A stretch of DNA of 64,000 nt, from positions 248,001 through 312,000 of the forward strand of contig NZ_JACYFJ010000003.1 of NCBI RefSeq assembly GCF_014855495.1, read 5' to 3'. Of the stretch, positions 8,953 through 17,561 are shown one piece after another (within the stretch, counting starts at the first letter, position 1; each line of letters starts with the position of its first letter). This DNA comes from Euzebyella saccharophila (GTDB taxonomy: Bacteria; Bacteroidota; Bacteroidia; Flavobacteriales; Flavobacteriaceae). A program made the position numbers and the translations under genes. The notes beneath the pieces are model-generated. The model searched no databases. It was not told the DNA's origin and was given only the letters and a program-made list of their open reading frames with translations.

Positions 8953-9534
8953 ATGGAATCCACTAGAATTTATTGGATCAAGAACATGGTCTGTAGACGG
9001 TGTCTGAAAGTTATAAAACAGGAACTTGAAGAAATCAATATCGAAGTACTTTCCCTTGAACTCGGAAAACTGACCGTGCGCGCATTCAACCTTGCCGATA
9101 CCAAAATTGATGGTAAAGTGGCCGAGGTACTTCACACAAACGGGTTTGAAATCGCACGGAGCGAAGAGGATATGCTAGTGGAAGAAGTAAAGATCACTTT
9201 GATCGAACTCATCAATGATTTGCCCGCCCATTTAAAGGAAAAGACTTCCGAGCATTTGGCTTCTAAACTACATCGCGATTATAAAACGCTAAGCAAACTG
9301 TTCTCAAAAAACGAAAACACGACAATTGAAAAGTATTTCATCAAACTTAAGATCGAGAGAGTAAAAGAACTGATACAGCTTCAACAGTATACCTTTTCGG
9401 ATATAGCCTATATGCTGGACTATAGTAGTGTAAACCATCTGTCGAGGCAGTTCAAGAACATCACGGGTATAAGCATGACCGATTATAAGAATGCTGAAGA
9501 TTGGGAGCGCAAATTCTATGACGAAATTATATAA
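8953..9534 (+). CDS. AraC-family regulator with an N-terminal metal-binding (HMA-like) CxxC domain
   Basis: A 193-residue cytoplasmic regulator. Residues 1-70 look like a ferredoxin-fold metal-binding domain: MVCRRC at residues 12-17 supplies the CxxC, followed by alternating strand-helix-strand patterns (IKQELEEI, VLSLELGKLTVRAF, VAEVLHTNGFEI). Residues 100-190 hold two helix-turn-helix units of the AraC/XylS type (YKTLSKLFSKN and FSDIAYMLDYSSVNHLSRQFKNITGISMTDYK). It lies between the copper genes on both strands and just before the 21-gene run. I infer that the CxxC senses Cu(I) directly and that the protein controls these promoters. No other domain that could bind a sugar ligand is present. 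Confidence 0.82.
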   Translation: MESTRIYWIKNMVCRRCLKVIKQELEEINIEVLSLELGKLTVRAFNLADTKIDGKVAEVLHTNGFEIARSEEDMLVEEVKITLIELINDLPAHLKEKTSEHLASKLHRDYKTLSKLFSKNENTTIEKYFIKLKIERVKELIQLQQYTFSDIAYMLDYSSVNHLSRQFKNITGISMTDYKNAEDWERKFYDEII

Positions 9535-9719
9535 ATAAGAAAGAAAGTTATGCAGATAAAGGTTCGGACGGTTACATACATTTATCCTGAGTGCTTGCTG
9601 TTACAAACACTACGCACTCACAGCTTTTAGTGATAAAAAGAATATTGAACCCGATAACGGAACAAAGGCGATTTGAGCAAATAAAATTCAATTAAAAAGT
9701 AAACCTTAAATCAAGTACA
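9535..9719 (+). promoter_or_regulatory. Leader region of the 21-gene run
   Basis: A 185-base gap that must contain the promoter for the genes starting at 9720 if they are transcribed independently of the regulator. A weak -7 match, TACATTTA (9577-9584), is present. GAGTGC at 9589-9594 can pair with GCACTC at 9614-9619. No exact TAnnTTTG element is seen, which would fit a regulator-dependent promoter. Confidence 0.3.
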
Positions 9720-10184
9720 ATGAAAACAGCGACACTATTTTTTTTGACGATCGGGTTGTTTGCCTTACATGGTTGCAACCAGAAAACTGACGTTAACGCA
9801 ATGCTAGACAACTCCGAAACACGAAGTGAAATTTTTGATGCCATTGCGAACAACCACAAATACATGACCGGTTTTATGGACAACATGCAAGAAAGCGATC
9901 ATGCAATGCAAATGATGCAGGGCAATACTAAAATGATGGGAAACATGATGCAGGCAGGCGGTATGCAGATGATGATGAAAGACAGTATGATGATTAAGAA
10001 TATGATGAAGGACGGGAAGATGATGGGCAACATGATGAAAATGATGCACGAAAAAGGGATGATGAGCGAAGACTGTATGGAATCTTGTAAGAAAATGATG
10101 GAAGATAAGGGAATGGACATGAATGGAATGATGGGTAACATGCCATCGGGTTCTTCCAGTACCGATCACTCTGAAAATCACTAA
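9720..10184 (+). CDS. Methionine-rich lipoprotein, probable periplasmic copper binder
   Basis: A 154-residue protein with a lipoprotein signal (MKTATLFFLTIGLFALHGC, lipid-accepting Cys at residue 19). Of its residues 36 are Met, most in MM pairs and MxxM/MxM steps between residues 60 and 145, with added His and two Cys in DCMESC. Such clusters bind Cu(I) in periplasmic proteins and oxidases. The rest of the chain is Lys, Asp, Gly and Asn, giving a low-complexity, probably flexible scaffold. The N-terminal part (about 25-65, SETRSEIFDAIANNHKYMTGFM) resembles a short helical segment found in flavobacterial copper-island proteins. It is the first gene of the long plus-strand run. A copper storage or sponge role is inferred from composition, not from a named family. 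Confidence 0.72.
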   Translation: MKTATLFFLTIGLFALHGCNQKTDVNAMLDNSETRSEIFDAIANNHKYMTGFMDNMQESDHAMQMMQGNTKMMGNMMQAGGMQMMMKDSMMIKNMMKDGKMMGNMMKMMHEKGMMSEDCMESCKKMMEDKGMDMNGMMGNMPSGSSSTDHSENH

Positions 10185-10210
10185 AGTTTAATTTAAAAGA
10201 ATACAGAACC

Positions 10211-10453
10211 ATGAAAAATCACTGGTTATGGATGGTCATCGGATGTGGCCTACCCCTATTGCTAATTTTTTTCGCTCCCGCATTCGGAATCAAAGGCAAC
10301 CTGACCCTATTCACTTTTATCGTAATCATGTTTGCCGTGCATTTGTTAATGCCAATGCGACACCGTGGCCACAGTCATGGTCTAACAGAGGATAACCTGA
10401 AAAGGAAAAGTGAAGAAAAACAGGACAAGGGCAAAGAACAGCACCAACATTGA
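10211..10453 (+). CDS. DUF2933 family small membrane protein
   Basis: An 80-residue protein with two membrane helices (residues 5-23, WLWMVIGCGLPLLLIFFAP, and 30-48, LTLFTFIVIMFAVHLLMP) and a cytoplasmic or periplasmic His/Lys-rich tail (HRGHSHG, EQHQH). Small two-helix proteins of this family are frequent in copper and heavy-metal resistance islands. The function is unknown; the His-rich tail and neighbours point to metal handling. It follows the Met-rich lipoprotein by 26 bases. Confidence 0.7.
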   Translation: MKNHWLWMVIGCGLPLLLIFFAPAFGIKGNLTLFTFIVIMFAVHLLMPMRHRGHSHGLTEDNLKRKSEEKQDKGKEQHQH

Positions 10454-10466
10454 AATCGAAAAACGG

Positions 10467-10682
10467 ATGAAAAAGAAGTTTCAAATAGACGGGATAAGCT
10501 GTGGAGGCTGCATCACAAGGGTCAAGAAGGTTTTGGAAGCCCATGAGGCTATAGATGAGGCGAAAATATTCTTGAGTCCAAAAGGAGTTGCCAAAATCAA
10601 TATGAACGAGAATCTTTCAATAAATGATTTGCAAAAACAACTCGATCAGCTTGACGGTTACACAATAACCGAAATAGATTAG
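10467..10682 (+). CDS. Heavy-metal-associated (HMA) domain copper chaperone
   Basis: A 71-residue single HMA domain of the Atx1/CopZ type. The metal-binding loop ISCGGCITRVKKVL (residues 8-21) has the CxxC at 10-13, and the later strands FLSPKGVAKINM and DGYTITEID complete the ferredoxin-like fold. I start it at the ATG that yields MKKKFQIDGI; the longer reading would add 19 charged residues and overlap the preceding gene. It is cytosolic (no signal), so it probably hands Cu(I) to the P-type ATPase that closes this run of genes, which itself lacks an HMA domain. Confidence 0.85.
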   Translation: MKKKFQIDGISCGGCITRVKKVLEAHEAIDEAKIFLSPKGVAKINMNENLSINDLQKQLDQLDGYTITEID

Positions 10683-10716
10683 AACAAATAAGTACTAACA
10701 TTTAAAACAAAAAACT

Positions 10717-10935
10717 ATGCATTATTTCGACGGACACTGGGGCGGTATGCACTTTATATGGTGGATCGTATGGTTGATCCTATTAGTCTGGATATTCTTT
10801 GTCCCATACGACATTCCTTATCGGAAAAACGAGAACGAGAACCCAAACGATATTCTTAAAAAGCGATTTGCCAAAGGCGAAATCTCGAAGGAAGAATATG
10901 AGGAATCAAAGAAAATTTTGGAATCTGATAAATAA
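10717..10935 (+). CDS. SHOCT-domain small membrane protein
   Basis: A 72-residue protein with one membrane helix (residues 13-30, FIWWIVWLILLVWIFFVP) and a C-terminal SHOCT motif (NDILKKRFAKGEISKEEYEESKKIL, residues about 42-67). His and Trp dominate the N-terminus (MHYFDGHWGGMHF). SHOCT proteins with this layout are common companions of copper genes in Bacteroidota and Proteobacteria; the motif is thought to mediate oligomerization. No function is assigned. Confidence 0.72.
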   Translation: MHYFDGHWGGMHFIWWIVWLILLVWIFFVPYDIPYRKNENENPNDILKKRFAKGEISKEEYEESKKILESDK

Positions 10936-10950
10936 CAAAAAACGAAAATC

Positions 10951-11232
10951 ATGAATCGAATCAACATAAAAAAATTAGGTTTTGCCATGGGGCTTACAGG
11001 AGCATTGGTATATCTGGGCTGTATGGTAGTAATGTTAACGGCCGGCCGTGAGGGAACAATAGATTTCTTCAACAGTTTGCTGCACGGGTTGGACACTACA
11101 AATATCATTAGAATGGATGTACCCCTTTGGGAAGCGGCTATAGGCATCGTTCAGACCTTTATCATAGGGTGGTTGATCGGAGCACTTATAGCGGCATTTT
11201 ATAATGTACAGTTAAAAAACCAAAGAGTATGA
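10951..11232 (+). CDS. DUF5676 family membrane protein
   Basis: A 93-residue protein with two membrane helices (residues 11-32, FAMGLTGALVYLGCMVVMLTAG, and 62-84, AAIGIVQTFIIGWLIGALIAAF) separated by a soluble stretch with HGLD and the PLWEA segment typical of this family. The stop overlaps the ATG of the GAPDH gene by four bases (ATGA), so the copper-associated small genes and the metabolic genes are translationally coupled. The function is unknown; the family often occurs beside metal-resistance genes. Confidence 0.72.
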   Translation: MNRINIKKLGFAMGLTGALVYLGCMVVMLTAGREGTIDFFNSLLHGLDTTNIIRMDVPLWEAAIGIVQTFIIGWLIGALIAAFYNVQLKNQRV

Positions 11233-12242
11233 AAAATATAGCAGTAATAGGATACGGTGTCATCGGAAAGAGAGTGGCCGATGCCTTAAAAGTACAGGAC
11301 GATATGAACCTTGTCGGGGTATGCGACATCATTAGCGATTGGCGCATACAGACCGCCATAGAAAAAGGTTTTGCAGTGTTTGCCGCAACCAAGGAAGCCG
11401 ATGAAGAAATGCGATCGGAGGGAATATCCGTTGCAGGTTCTATGCAAGAACTCTTGGAACGGGTGGATCTGGTTGTGGATTGTACCCCCAAAAAAATTGC
11501 GGCTAAAAATGTTGAAACCTATAAGAAAGAAGGCATCAAATTTATCGTTCAAGGTGGGGAAAAACATGAAACCACAGGCCATTCCTTTAGTGCCGAAAAT
11601 AATTATGAATCGGCTATAGATTTGGATTCGACAAGAGTGGTTTCCTGCAATACCACATCCATCTTAAGAACACTGACCGCTCTAAAAAGAGCCGATTTGC
11701 TCGATTATGCAAGGGGCACTCTGTTAAGAAGGGCCACCGACCCTTGGGAAAGCCATTTGGGAGGCATTATGAATACCATGGTTCCCGAAAAGGAAATCCC
11801 TAGCCACCAAGGTCCGGATGCCCAAAGTGTAGATCCCGATCTCGATGTAATCACAGCGGCGGTAAAAGTACCCCAAACTTTGAGCCATATGCACTACTGG
11901 AACGTAAAGCTAAAGAAAAAGGCATCCAAAGAGGAAGTACTAGCTGCCCTTAAAACCTCGACCCGTATCAAATTGATACGCTACGATCAAGGGCTGGTCT
12001 CCAACAATACAATCAAGGAAATGTATCTGGATATGGGACGGCCTTGGGGCGATATGTACGAAGTTGCCCTTTGGGAAGACATGCTCAAAGTCGTGGGCGA
12101 CGAACTGTTTTATGCCTATGTGGTAGACAACCAAGCTATCGTAATTCCTGAGACTATTGATGCCATACGGGCATTGACAGGTATCGAAAGTGATGGTCAA
12201 AAATCCATCGTCAAAACCAACGAAAGTTTGGGAATCAGTTAA
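11229..12242 (+). CDS. Type II (archaeal-type) glyceraldehyde-3-phosphate dehydrogenase
   Basis: Phosphorylating GAPDH of the archaeal class, 337 residues, oxidizing glyceraldehyde 3-phosphate to 1,3-bisphosphoglycerate with NAD(P). The Rossmann start [19 protein letters not shown] and the catalytic loop [12 protein letters not shown], with the nucleophile Cys140, are diagnostic; bacterial GAPDH of type I instead carries SCTTN. Further conserved features are RRATDPWE and the C-terminal [10 protein letters not shown]-like segment ([11 protein letters not shown]). It overlaps the DUF5676 gene by four bases and is followed by an aldolase after 11 bases. A type II enzyme is unusual in Flavobacteriaceae core glycolysis and suggests acquisition with this island. 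Confidence 0.92.
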   Translation: MKNIAVIGYGVIGKRVADALKVQDDMNLVGVCDIISDWRIQTAIEKGFAVFAATKEADEEMRSEGISVAGSMQELLERVDLVVDCTPKKIAAKNVETYKKEGIKFIVQGGEKHETTGHSFSAENNYESAIDLDSTRVVSCNTTSILRTLTALKRADLLDYARGTLLRRATDPWESHLGGIMNTMVPEKEIPSHQGPDAQSVDPDLDVITAAVKVPQTLSHMHYWNVKLKKKASKEEVLAALKTSTRIKLIRYDQGLVSNNTIKEMYLDMGRPWGDMYEVALWEDMLKVVGDELFYAYVVDNQAIVIPETIDAIRALTGIESDGQKSIVKTNESLGIS

Positions 12243-12253
12243 AAAAAAAGACA

Positions 12254-13315
12254 ATGAAAACATATGAACATATCGTGGAACTCTTGGGGGATAAAGCATC
12301 CCACTATCTGGACCACGTGAGCGAGAAAATAACCAAAGACGAATTGCAACTGCCTGAAAAAAATGTGGTGGACAAGGTATTTTTGAACAGCGACCGGAAT
12401 ACACGGGTCCTCGGAAGCCTATCTAAACTTTATAATCACGGCAACCTTGCAGGAACCGGATATCTGAGTATTCTTCCGGTAGATCAGGGCATCGAACATA
12501 GTGCCGCTTTTTCCTTCTATAAGAATCCCGATTATTTTGACCCTGAGAATATCATAAAATTGGCCATCGAAGCTGGCTGCAATGGGGTGGCCTCGACCTT
12601 TGGGGGCCTCGGCCTTTACGCTAGGAAATATGCGCATAAGGTTCCGTTCATCGTAAAAATAAATCACAACGAACTGTTGACCTATCCGAACAAATATGAC
12701 CAAACGCTCTTCGGTACAGTGAAGGAAGCTTGGAACATGGGTGCAACGGCAATCGGTGCGACCATCTATTTCGGTTCCGAGGAAAGTAATCGGCAGTTGA
12801 GGGAGATTTCCGAGGCCTTTGCGGAAGCACACAGTCTTGGAATGGCCACCATTCTCTGGTGTTACACCCGCAACGAAGCTTTCAAAACCGATACGGAAGA
12901 CTATCATTCATCGGCCGATTTGACTTCACAGGCCAATCATCTTGGGGTTACTATACAGGCGGATATCATCAAGCAAAAGTTGCCAACTACCAATTATGGA
13001 TTCAAAAATATTGGATTCGGCAAATTTAACGATGCCATGTATGAAACCTTGACCACGGAACATCCCATTGACCTATGTAGGTTACAAGTGGCAAATTGCT
13101 ATATGGGCAAAATTGGGTTGATCAATTCGGGAGGTGGCTCCAAGGGAGAATCCGACCTGACCGAAGCCATTATTACGGCAATCGTCAACAAACGGGCCGG
13201 AGGATCCGGTCTGATTCTGGGAAGAAAGGCTTTTCAGCGACCGTTCAAAGAGGGGGTTGAACTGTTACATGGCGTACAGGGCGTTTATTTAGAGAAGAAA
13301 GTAACCATAGCATAA
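12254..13315 (+). CDS. fbaB: Class I fructose-bisphosphate aldolase, FbaB/DhnA type
   Basis: Schiff-base aldolase of 353 residues that splits fructose 1,6-bisphosphate into two triose phosphates without needing a metal. Family signatures are [14 protein letters not shown] (residues about 76-89), [22 protein letters not shown] and ADIIKQKLP (the lysine-bearing strand), and the phosphate-binding [14 protein letters not shown] region. It begins 11 bases after the GAPDH stop, forming a two-step glycolytic pair. Metal-free catalysis would be an advantage when copper displaces zinc from class II aldolases; that link is my inference. Confidence 0.9.
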   Translation: MKTYEHIVELLGDKASHYLDHVSEKITKDELQLPEKNVVDKVFLNSDRNTRVLGSLSKLYNHGNLAGTGYLSILPVDQGIEHSAAFSFYKNPDYFDPENIIKLAIEAGCNGVASTFGGLGLYARKYAHKVPFIVKINHNELLTYPNKYDQTLFGTVKEAWNMGATAIGATIYFGSEESNRQLREISEAFAEAHSLGMATILWCYTRNEAFKTDTEDYHSSADLTSQANHLGVTIQADIIKQKLPTTNYGFKNIGFGKFNDAMYETLTTEHPIDLCRLQVANCYMGKIGLINSGGGSKGESDLTEAIITAIVNKRAGGSGLILGRKAFQRPFKEGVELLHGVQGVYLEKKVTIA

Positions 13316-13328
13316 TGGATAATCAGGA

Positions 13329-14693
13329 ATGTTCGATACGGAAATAAAATCACTGAAATCACTTAACCACTACCTGCAAAAATTGGTGGAAGATAGGTTA
13401 TGGCTAAAAGTTATCATTGCACTGTTCCTTGGGGTCGGTCTTGGACTGTTGTTAAGTCCCCAAAATGGTTGGATAACCAAAAGCACTGCCGATGTTCTTG
13501 GCAATTGGTTGGCCCTACCTGGCATGCTCTTTCTCAAATTGGTTCAGATGATCATGATTCCCTTGATCGTTGCCTCCATCATTACAGGTATAGCAAGTAA
13601 TGACAAGGAGAATCTGAAAAAGTTGGGTGGTGGGGTGCTCTTATATTTTATATCCACAACAATTATTTCGGTAACCATAGGTACAATCCTTGCCTTAATC
13701 TTTCGTCCTGGCAAGTATCTACATCAACAGGCCGTTGAGGATCATGAGGAGGCATTGGCCAATACTTCCGAAAGCACTGAATTATCATTCGGGATAAACG
13801 ATATTCCAAATGCTATTACAAATTTGTTGCCCGACAATCCTTTGGCATCCATGGTAAGTGGCGAAATGTTGAGTATCGTCATTTTTACCATTATAATAGG
13901 TGTTGCCGTGTTGTCCCTTCCCGACGATTTGCTAAAACCTGTAAAATTATTGCTGAGTGCCATACAGGAAATCTGTATGACCGTGGTCAAGTGGGCCATG
14001 TTGTTGGTTCCAGTCGCCGTATTCGGATTAATGGCACAGCTGACCTCCAGTGTCGGTCTGAATTCACTTTCAGGTCTGGGCTTTTATGTGCTCGTCGTCT
14101 TGATAGGGTTATTGTTGTTGGTGGTAATTTACCTTATAGGTGTAAGCCTTTTAGGTAAGGGGAATCCGTTACAATTTTTACGTAAGATCAGGGATGTACA
14201 ACTACTTGCATTCTCCACCACCAGCTCCGCCGCAGTAATGCCCCTTTCCCTTAAAACGGCTGAGGAAGAACTGGAAGTGGATCCTACCATTAGCAATTTC
14301 ATAATACCCATTGGTGCTACCGTAAATATGGACGGTACGGCACTCTATCAGACCATAACCACCCTGTTTATTGCCCAAGCCTATGGATTGGAAATGGGAT
14401 TGTTGAATGTCATTGTGGTAGTGGTTACCATCGTGGCAGCTTCCATTGGTACTCCGGCAATACCCGGAGGGGGCGTAGTGATTTTGGCTTCTGTACTGTC
14501 CGGTGCAGGTATACCAGCCGAGGGAATTATCATAATCATAGGGGTAGAACGGTTACTGGGAATGTTCCGGACGGCAGTTAACGTTACCGGAGACCTTACC
14601 GCCTGTATGGTGTTCAATCGATTTTATGGAAATCAGCCGGCCATAGGCTCAGATGGCGTATTAAAAAATCAAGAAGAGTATTCCACTGTTTAA
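13329..14693 (+). CDS. Dicarboxylate/amino acid:cation symporter (DAACS family, GltP-like)
   Basis: Inner-membrane transporter of 454 residues with eight membrane helices and two re-entrant hairpins. Signatures are FLKLVQMIMIPLIVASIITGIAS (residues about 62-84), the serine-rich hairpin AFSTTSSAAVMPLSL, the substrate and sodium motif PIGATVNMDGTALYQ (around 320-334) and the second hairpin IPGGGVVILASVLSGAGIP, with an Arg close to the C-terminus (LGMFRTAVNVTGD) that usually contacts the acidic side chain. The substrate is glutamate, aspartate or a C4-dicarboxylate such as fumarate or malate; sequence alone does not decide. In this metabolic cassette it could feed anaplerosis. Confidence 0.88.
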   Translation: MFDTEIKSLKSLNHYLQKLVEDRLWLKVIIALFLGVGLGLLLSPQNGWITKSTADVLGNWLALPGMLFLKLVQMIMIPLIVASIITGIASNDKENLKKLGGGVLLYFISTTIISVTIGTILALIFRPGKYLHQQAVEDHEEALANTSESTELSFGINDIPNAITNLLPDNPLASMVSGEMLSIVIFTIIIGVAVLSLPDDLLKPVKLLLSAIQEICMTVVKWAMLLVPVAVFGLMAQLTSSVGLNSLSGLGFYVLVVLIGLLLLVVIYLIGVSLLGKGNPLQFLRKIRDVQLLAFSTTSSAAVMPLSLKTAEEELEVDPTISNFIIPIGATVNMDGTALYQTITTLFIAQAYGLEMGLLNVIVVVVTIVAASIGTPAIPGGGVVILASVLSGAGIPAEGIIIIIGVERLLGMFRTAVNVTGDLTACMVFNRFYGNQPAIGSDGVLKNQEEYSTV

Positions 14694-14753
14694 AAACTAG
14701 AAAATGAAAAGAATGACCGATGACATGAATGTTTAACAAACAAAGATTGAACT

Positions 14754-15725
14754 ATGGACACAAATATTAAACATATAGGCGTATTTACCTCTGGAGGCGA
14801 TTCCCCTGGAATGAATGCAGCACTGTACGCCATTTCAAAAGCTGCCGAAATAAACAATATAAGATTAAGCGGTATCCGCAGAGGCTATGAAGGGTTGATC
14901 GACGGCGATTTTGTAAAGTTGAAACCTAATGAAATGCAAAAAATTGTCCATCGGGGCGGTACCGTATTAAAGACGGCACGAAGCTCACGTTTTTTGACTT
15001 TGGAGGGAAGAAAACTTGCTTTGGACAACCTTTTGAAAAACAAAATCGATGCCTTAATAGCGATTGGTGGCGACGGCACTTTTAAAGGTCTACTTGTTTT
15101 TTCGGAACTATGTGAACTACCCTTTGTGGGGATTCCCGGCACCATAGACAACGATCTGGCCGGTACCGATTTTACCCTTGGTTTTGATTCGGCGGTTAAT
15201 ACAGCCATTGATAATATAGATAAAATCAGGGATACGGCAGAATCGCATAACCGCATATTCTTGATCGAAGTAATGGGCAGGGATTGCGGGTACATTGCCA
15301 TTAATGCCGGATTGGGGGTCGGTGCGGATGCTATTTTAATTCCTGAAAGTGGACAGGACTTCGTCCGTTTACTTGATAAGATTAAAAATTATGAAAGTGA
15401 AGATGCATTTATCGTAGTTGTTGCCGAGGGCGATGAACTGGGGGCTGAAATTACAGCATCAAAAATTAAGGAATTGAACCCCGAAGTAGATCTGCGCATT
15501 ACAAAATTGGGTCACGTACAGCGTGGTGGTAATCCGTCTGCTCTTGATAGGATGTTGGGCATACGGCTCGGGGCAGCTTCCGTAACCGCCCTCATGAATG
15601 GTGAAAGAAATGTAATGGCAGGAATCCTTGATAACCAACTAAAATTTACCCCATTTGACAGCGTGGTAAAGCAGCATCAGGTAAATGAAGAGCTATATGA
15701 ATTATTGAAAACTTTGAACACATAA
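14754..15725 (+). CDS. pfkA: ATP-dependent 6-phosphofructokinase
   Basis: Phosphorylates fructose 6-phosphate, 323 residues, the usual bacterial length. The ATP loop GVFTSGGDSPGMNAAL, the IGGDGTFKG motif and the catalytic PGTIDNDLAGTD segment are complete. Both positions that separate ATP from pyrophosphate enzymes are glycine (in GGDG and PGT), as in E. coli PfkA, so ATP is the likely donor. The effector/substrate loop EVMGRDCGYIA and the HVQRGGNPSALDR motif are also present. It sits 60 bases after the symporter, the largest gap in the run, with a ten-codon open frame in that gap that looks meaningless. It supplies the step before the aldolase. Confidence 0.93.
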   Translation: MDTNIKHIGVFTSGGDSPGMNAALYAISKAAEINNIRLSGIRRGYEGLIDGDFVKLKPNEMQKIVHRGGTVLKTARSSRFLTLEGRKLALDNLLKNKIDALIAIGGDGTFKGLLVFSELCELPFVGIPGTIDNDLAGTDFTLGFDSAVNTAIDNIDKIRDTAESHNRIFLIEVMGRDCGYIAINAGLGVGADAILIPESGQDFVRLLDKIKNYESEDAFIVVVAEGDELGAEITASKIKELNPEVDLRITKLGHVQRGGNPSALDRMLGIRLGAASVTALMNGERNVMAGILDNQLKFTPFDSVVKQHQVNEELYELLKTLNT

Positions 15726-15728
15726 AAG

Positions 15729-16718
15729 ATGAAAATGACCGTATTCAGCACCCATCAATTTGAAAAACCGTATTTGGAATCTGCGAACAATGATACGCAT
15801 GAACTCAAACTGCTCGAAGTACGATTATCTGAAAATACGGTTTCCTTGGCACAGCATGCTGAAGCCGTATGTTTATTTACGGGCGACGATGCATCGGCGC
15901 CTGTTTTGGAAAAACTAAAGGATCTCGGGGTAGCATATATAGCACTTCGTTCGGCAGGTTTCAATCATGTGGATATTAAAAGAGCAAATGAACTGGGCCT
16001 AAAGGTGGCAAGAGTTCCGGCCTATTCTCCTTATGCAGTGGCCGAACACGTGTTGGCTCTGATCCTAGGCCTGAACAGAAAGCTCACAAGGGCGCATAAC
16101 AGGGTTCGGGAGCAGAACTTCTCCCTAAACGGATTAATAGGTTTCGATATGAACGGCAAGACCGCCGGAATAATAGGAACGGGAAAGATCGGGGCCGTCT
16201 TGACAAAAATCCTACATGGTTTTGGATGTAAGATACTGGCATATGATGTTGAAAAGGATGAGAAGTTGGTCAAAGACTATGGAGTCCAATATACGGACTG
16301 TAAAACGCTTTGTAGCAAATCCGATATCATCAGTCTTCATATCCCCTTGACTTCCGAAACAAAGCATTTGATCGATGATGACCATATTGCCTTAATGAAG
16401 AAAGGGGTCATGCTAATCAATACGAGTAGAGGGGGCCTAGTGGATACCAAAGCCGTCATCGAAGGATTGAAAACGGGTAGGATCGGATATTTTGGAATGG
16501 ATGTTTACGAGGAAGAAGAAGGATTGTTCTTCGAAGACCGCTCGGACGAAATACTACAAGATGATGTCATTGCGCGTCTAATGACTTTCAACAATGTTTT
16601 GATAACCAGCCATCAGGCTTTTCTGACCGACACGGCATTGACAAATATTGCCGAGACCACAATCTACAATTTGGATTGCTTTGAGAAAGGAAAGAATTCT
16701 GAAAATGAAGTTTTTTAA
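15729..16718 (+). CDS. D-lactate dehydrogenase (2-hydroxyacid dehydrogenase family)
   Basis: NAD-dependent D-2-hydroxyacid dehydrogenase, 329 residues. The LdhA-like features are the ALRSAGFNHVDIKRANELGL segment, the coenzyme fold GIIGTGKIGAVLTKIL, the catalytic Arg in INTSRGGLVDTKAVIEGL, the Glu of DVYEEEEGLFFEDRS, and the catalytic His in LITSHQAFLTD. The GLFFEDRSD stretch separates fermentative LdhA-type enzymes from phosphoglycerate dehydrogenases. It would regenerate NAD from NADH made by the GAPDH of this cassette by reducing pyruvate. It lies three bases after the phosphofructokinase stop. Confidence 0.9.
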   Translation: MKMTVFSTHQFEKPYLESANNDTHELKLLEVRLSENTVSLAQHAEAVCLFTGDDASAPVLEKLKDLGVAYIALRSAGFNHVDIKRANELGLKVARVPAYSPYAVAEHVLALILGLNRKLTRAHNRVREQNFSLNGLIGFDMNGKTAGIIGTGKIGAVLTKILHGFGCKILAYDVEKDEKLVKDYGVQYTDCKTLCSKSDIISLHIPLTSETKHLIDDDHIALMKKGVMLINTSRGGLVDTKAVIEGLKTGRIGYFGMDVYEEEEGLFFEDRSDEILQDDVIARLMTFNNVLITSHQAFLTDTALTNIAETTIYNLDCFEKGKNSENEVF

Positions 16719-16761
16719 TTAAGAAAAAAATACGAACACAATAGTTATATAAACTTAAAAT

Positions 16762-17535
16762 ATGGATCGAGTAAAGAATAAAGTGGCCATTGTCACGGGA
16801 GGTGCCTCCGGCCTAGGAAAATCAAGTGCTATTTTGTTGGCGCGGGAAGGAGCAAAAATAGTTGTAACCGATATAGATGAAGAAAATGGAAATGAGGTAG
16901 TTCAACACATAAGGAATAGTGGCGGTGAGGCCATATACATTGAACAGGATGTATCCAAAGAAAATCAATGGGAAATGGTTATCGAAACTACGCTCAAAAA
17001 ATTTGGAAAGCTACATGTCGTAGCTAATGCCGCAGGTATTGGACTCGGTGGAACGGTAGAAGAAGTTAGCCTTGAAGATTGGAAAAACCTTTTGGATATA
17101 AATCTGAACGGCACCTTCTTAGGCACCCAATATGGCATCAAGGGGATGAAAGAGACCGGAGAGGGCGGCTCAATCATCAATTTCTCGTCTATCGAAGGAC
17201 TTATTGGTGACCCCAATCTACCAGCATACAATGCGAGTAAAGGCGGTGTTACCATATTTACCAAATCTGCTGCGCTCCATTGCGCCAAACAAGGTTACAA
17301 GATTCGGGTCAATTCTATTCATCCAGCTTATATCTGGACACCGATGGTAGAAAATTTTCTGAAAGCCCAAGGTGATGTAGAAGAAGGTAAAAAACAATTG
17401 GAAAGTTTACACCCCGTCGGACATTTGGGAGAACCCGATGACATAGGTTATGGCGTAGTATATCTGGCCTCTGATGAATCTAAATTCATGACCGGCTCCG
17501 AATTGGTAATCGACGGGGGTTACACAGCACAATAA
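16762..17535 (+). CDS. Short-chain dehydrogenase/reductase
   Basis: Classical SDR of 257 residues. The cofactor loop TGGASGLGKSSA (residues 13-24), NAAG (about 91-94) and the catalytic Ser in NFSSIEG, Tyr and Lys in YNASKGG are present, followed by NSIHPAYIWTPM. An Asp at the end of the second strand (VVTDIDEENG) favours NAD over NADP. The C-terminus VIDGGYTAQ is like that of R-specific alcohol and cyclopentanol dehydrogenases. The substrate cannot be fixed; next to the lactate dehydrogenase, an aldehyde or ketone reductase that disposes of reducing power is plausible. Confidence 0.85.
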   Translation: MDRVKNKVAIVTGGASGLGKSSAILLAREGAKIVVTDIDEENGNEVVQHIRNSGGEAIYIEQDVSKENQWEMVIETTLKKFGKLHVVANAAGIGLGGTVEEVSLEDWKNLLDINLNGTFLGTQYGIKGMKETGEGGSIINFSSIEGLIGDPNLPAYNASKGGVTIFTKSAALHCAKQGYKIRVNSIHPAYIWTPMVENFLKAQGDVEEGKKQLESLHPVGHLGEPDDIGYGVVYLASDESKFMTGSELVIDGGYTAQ

Positions 17536-17561
17536 ATATTATACCCAAAAAATTAGAAAGA

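Noticed and set aside
9589-9619. GAGTGC...GCACTC inverted repeat upstream of the lipoprotein
   Set aside because: The loop is 19 bases and no T run follows; it may be chance or an operator, but evidence is too weak for a terminator or riboswitch call.
9804-10181. His-rich minus-strand open frames opposite the Met-rich lipoprotein
   Set aside because: The same codon mirror effect (ATG against CAT); the plus-strand lipoprotein has a signal peptide and fits the operon.
14704-14736. Ten-codon open frame MKRMTDDMNV before phosphofructokinase
   Set aside because: Too short, no ribosome binding context of note and no sign of a leader-peptide hairpin; probably chance.
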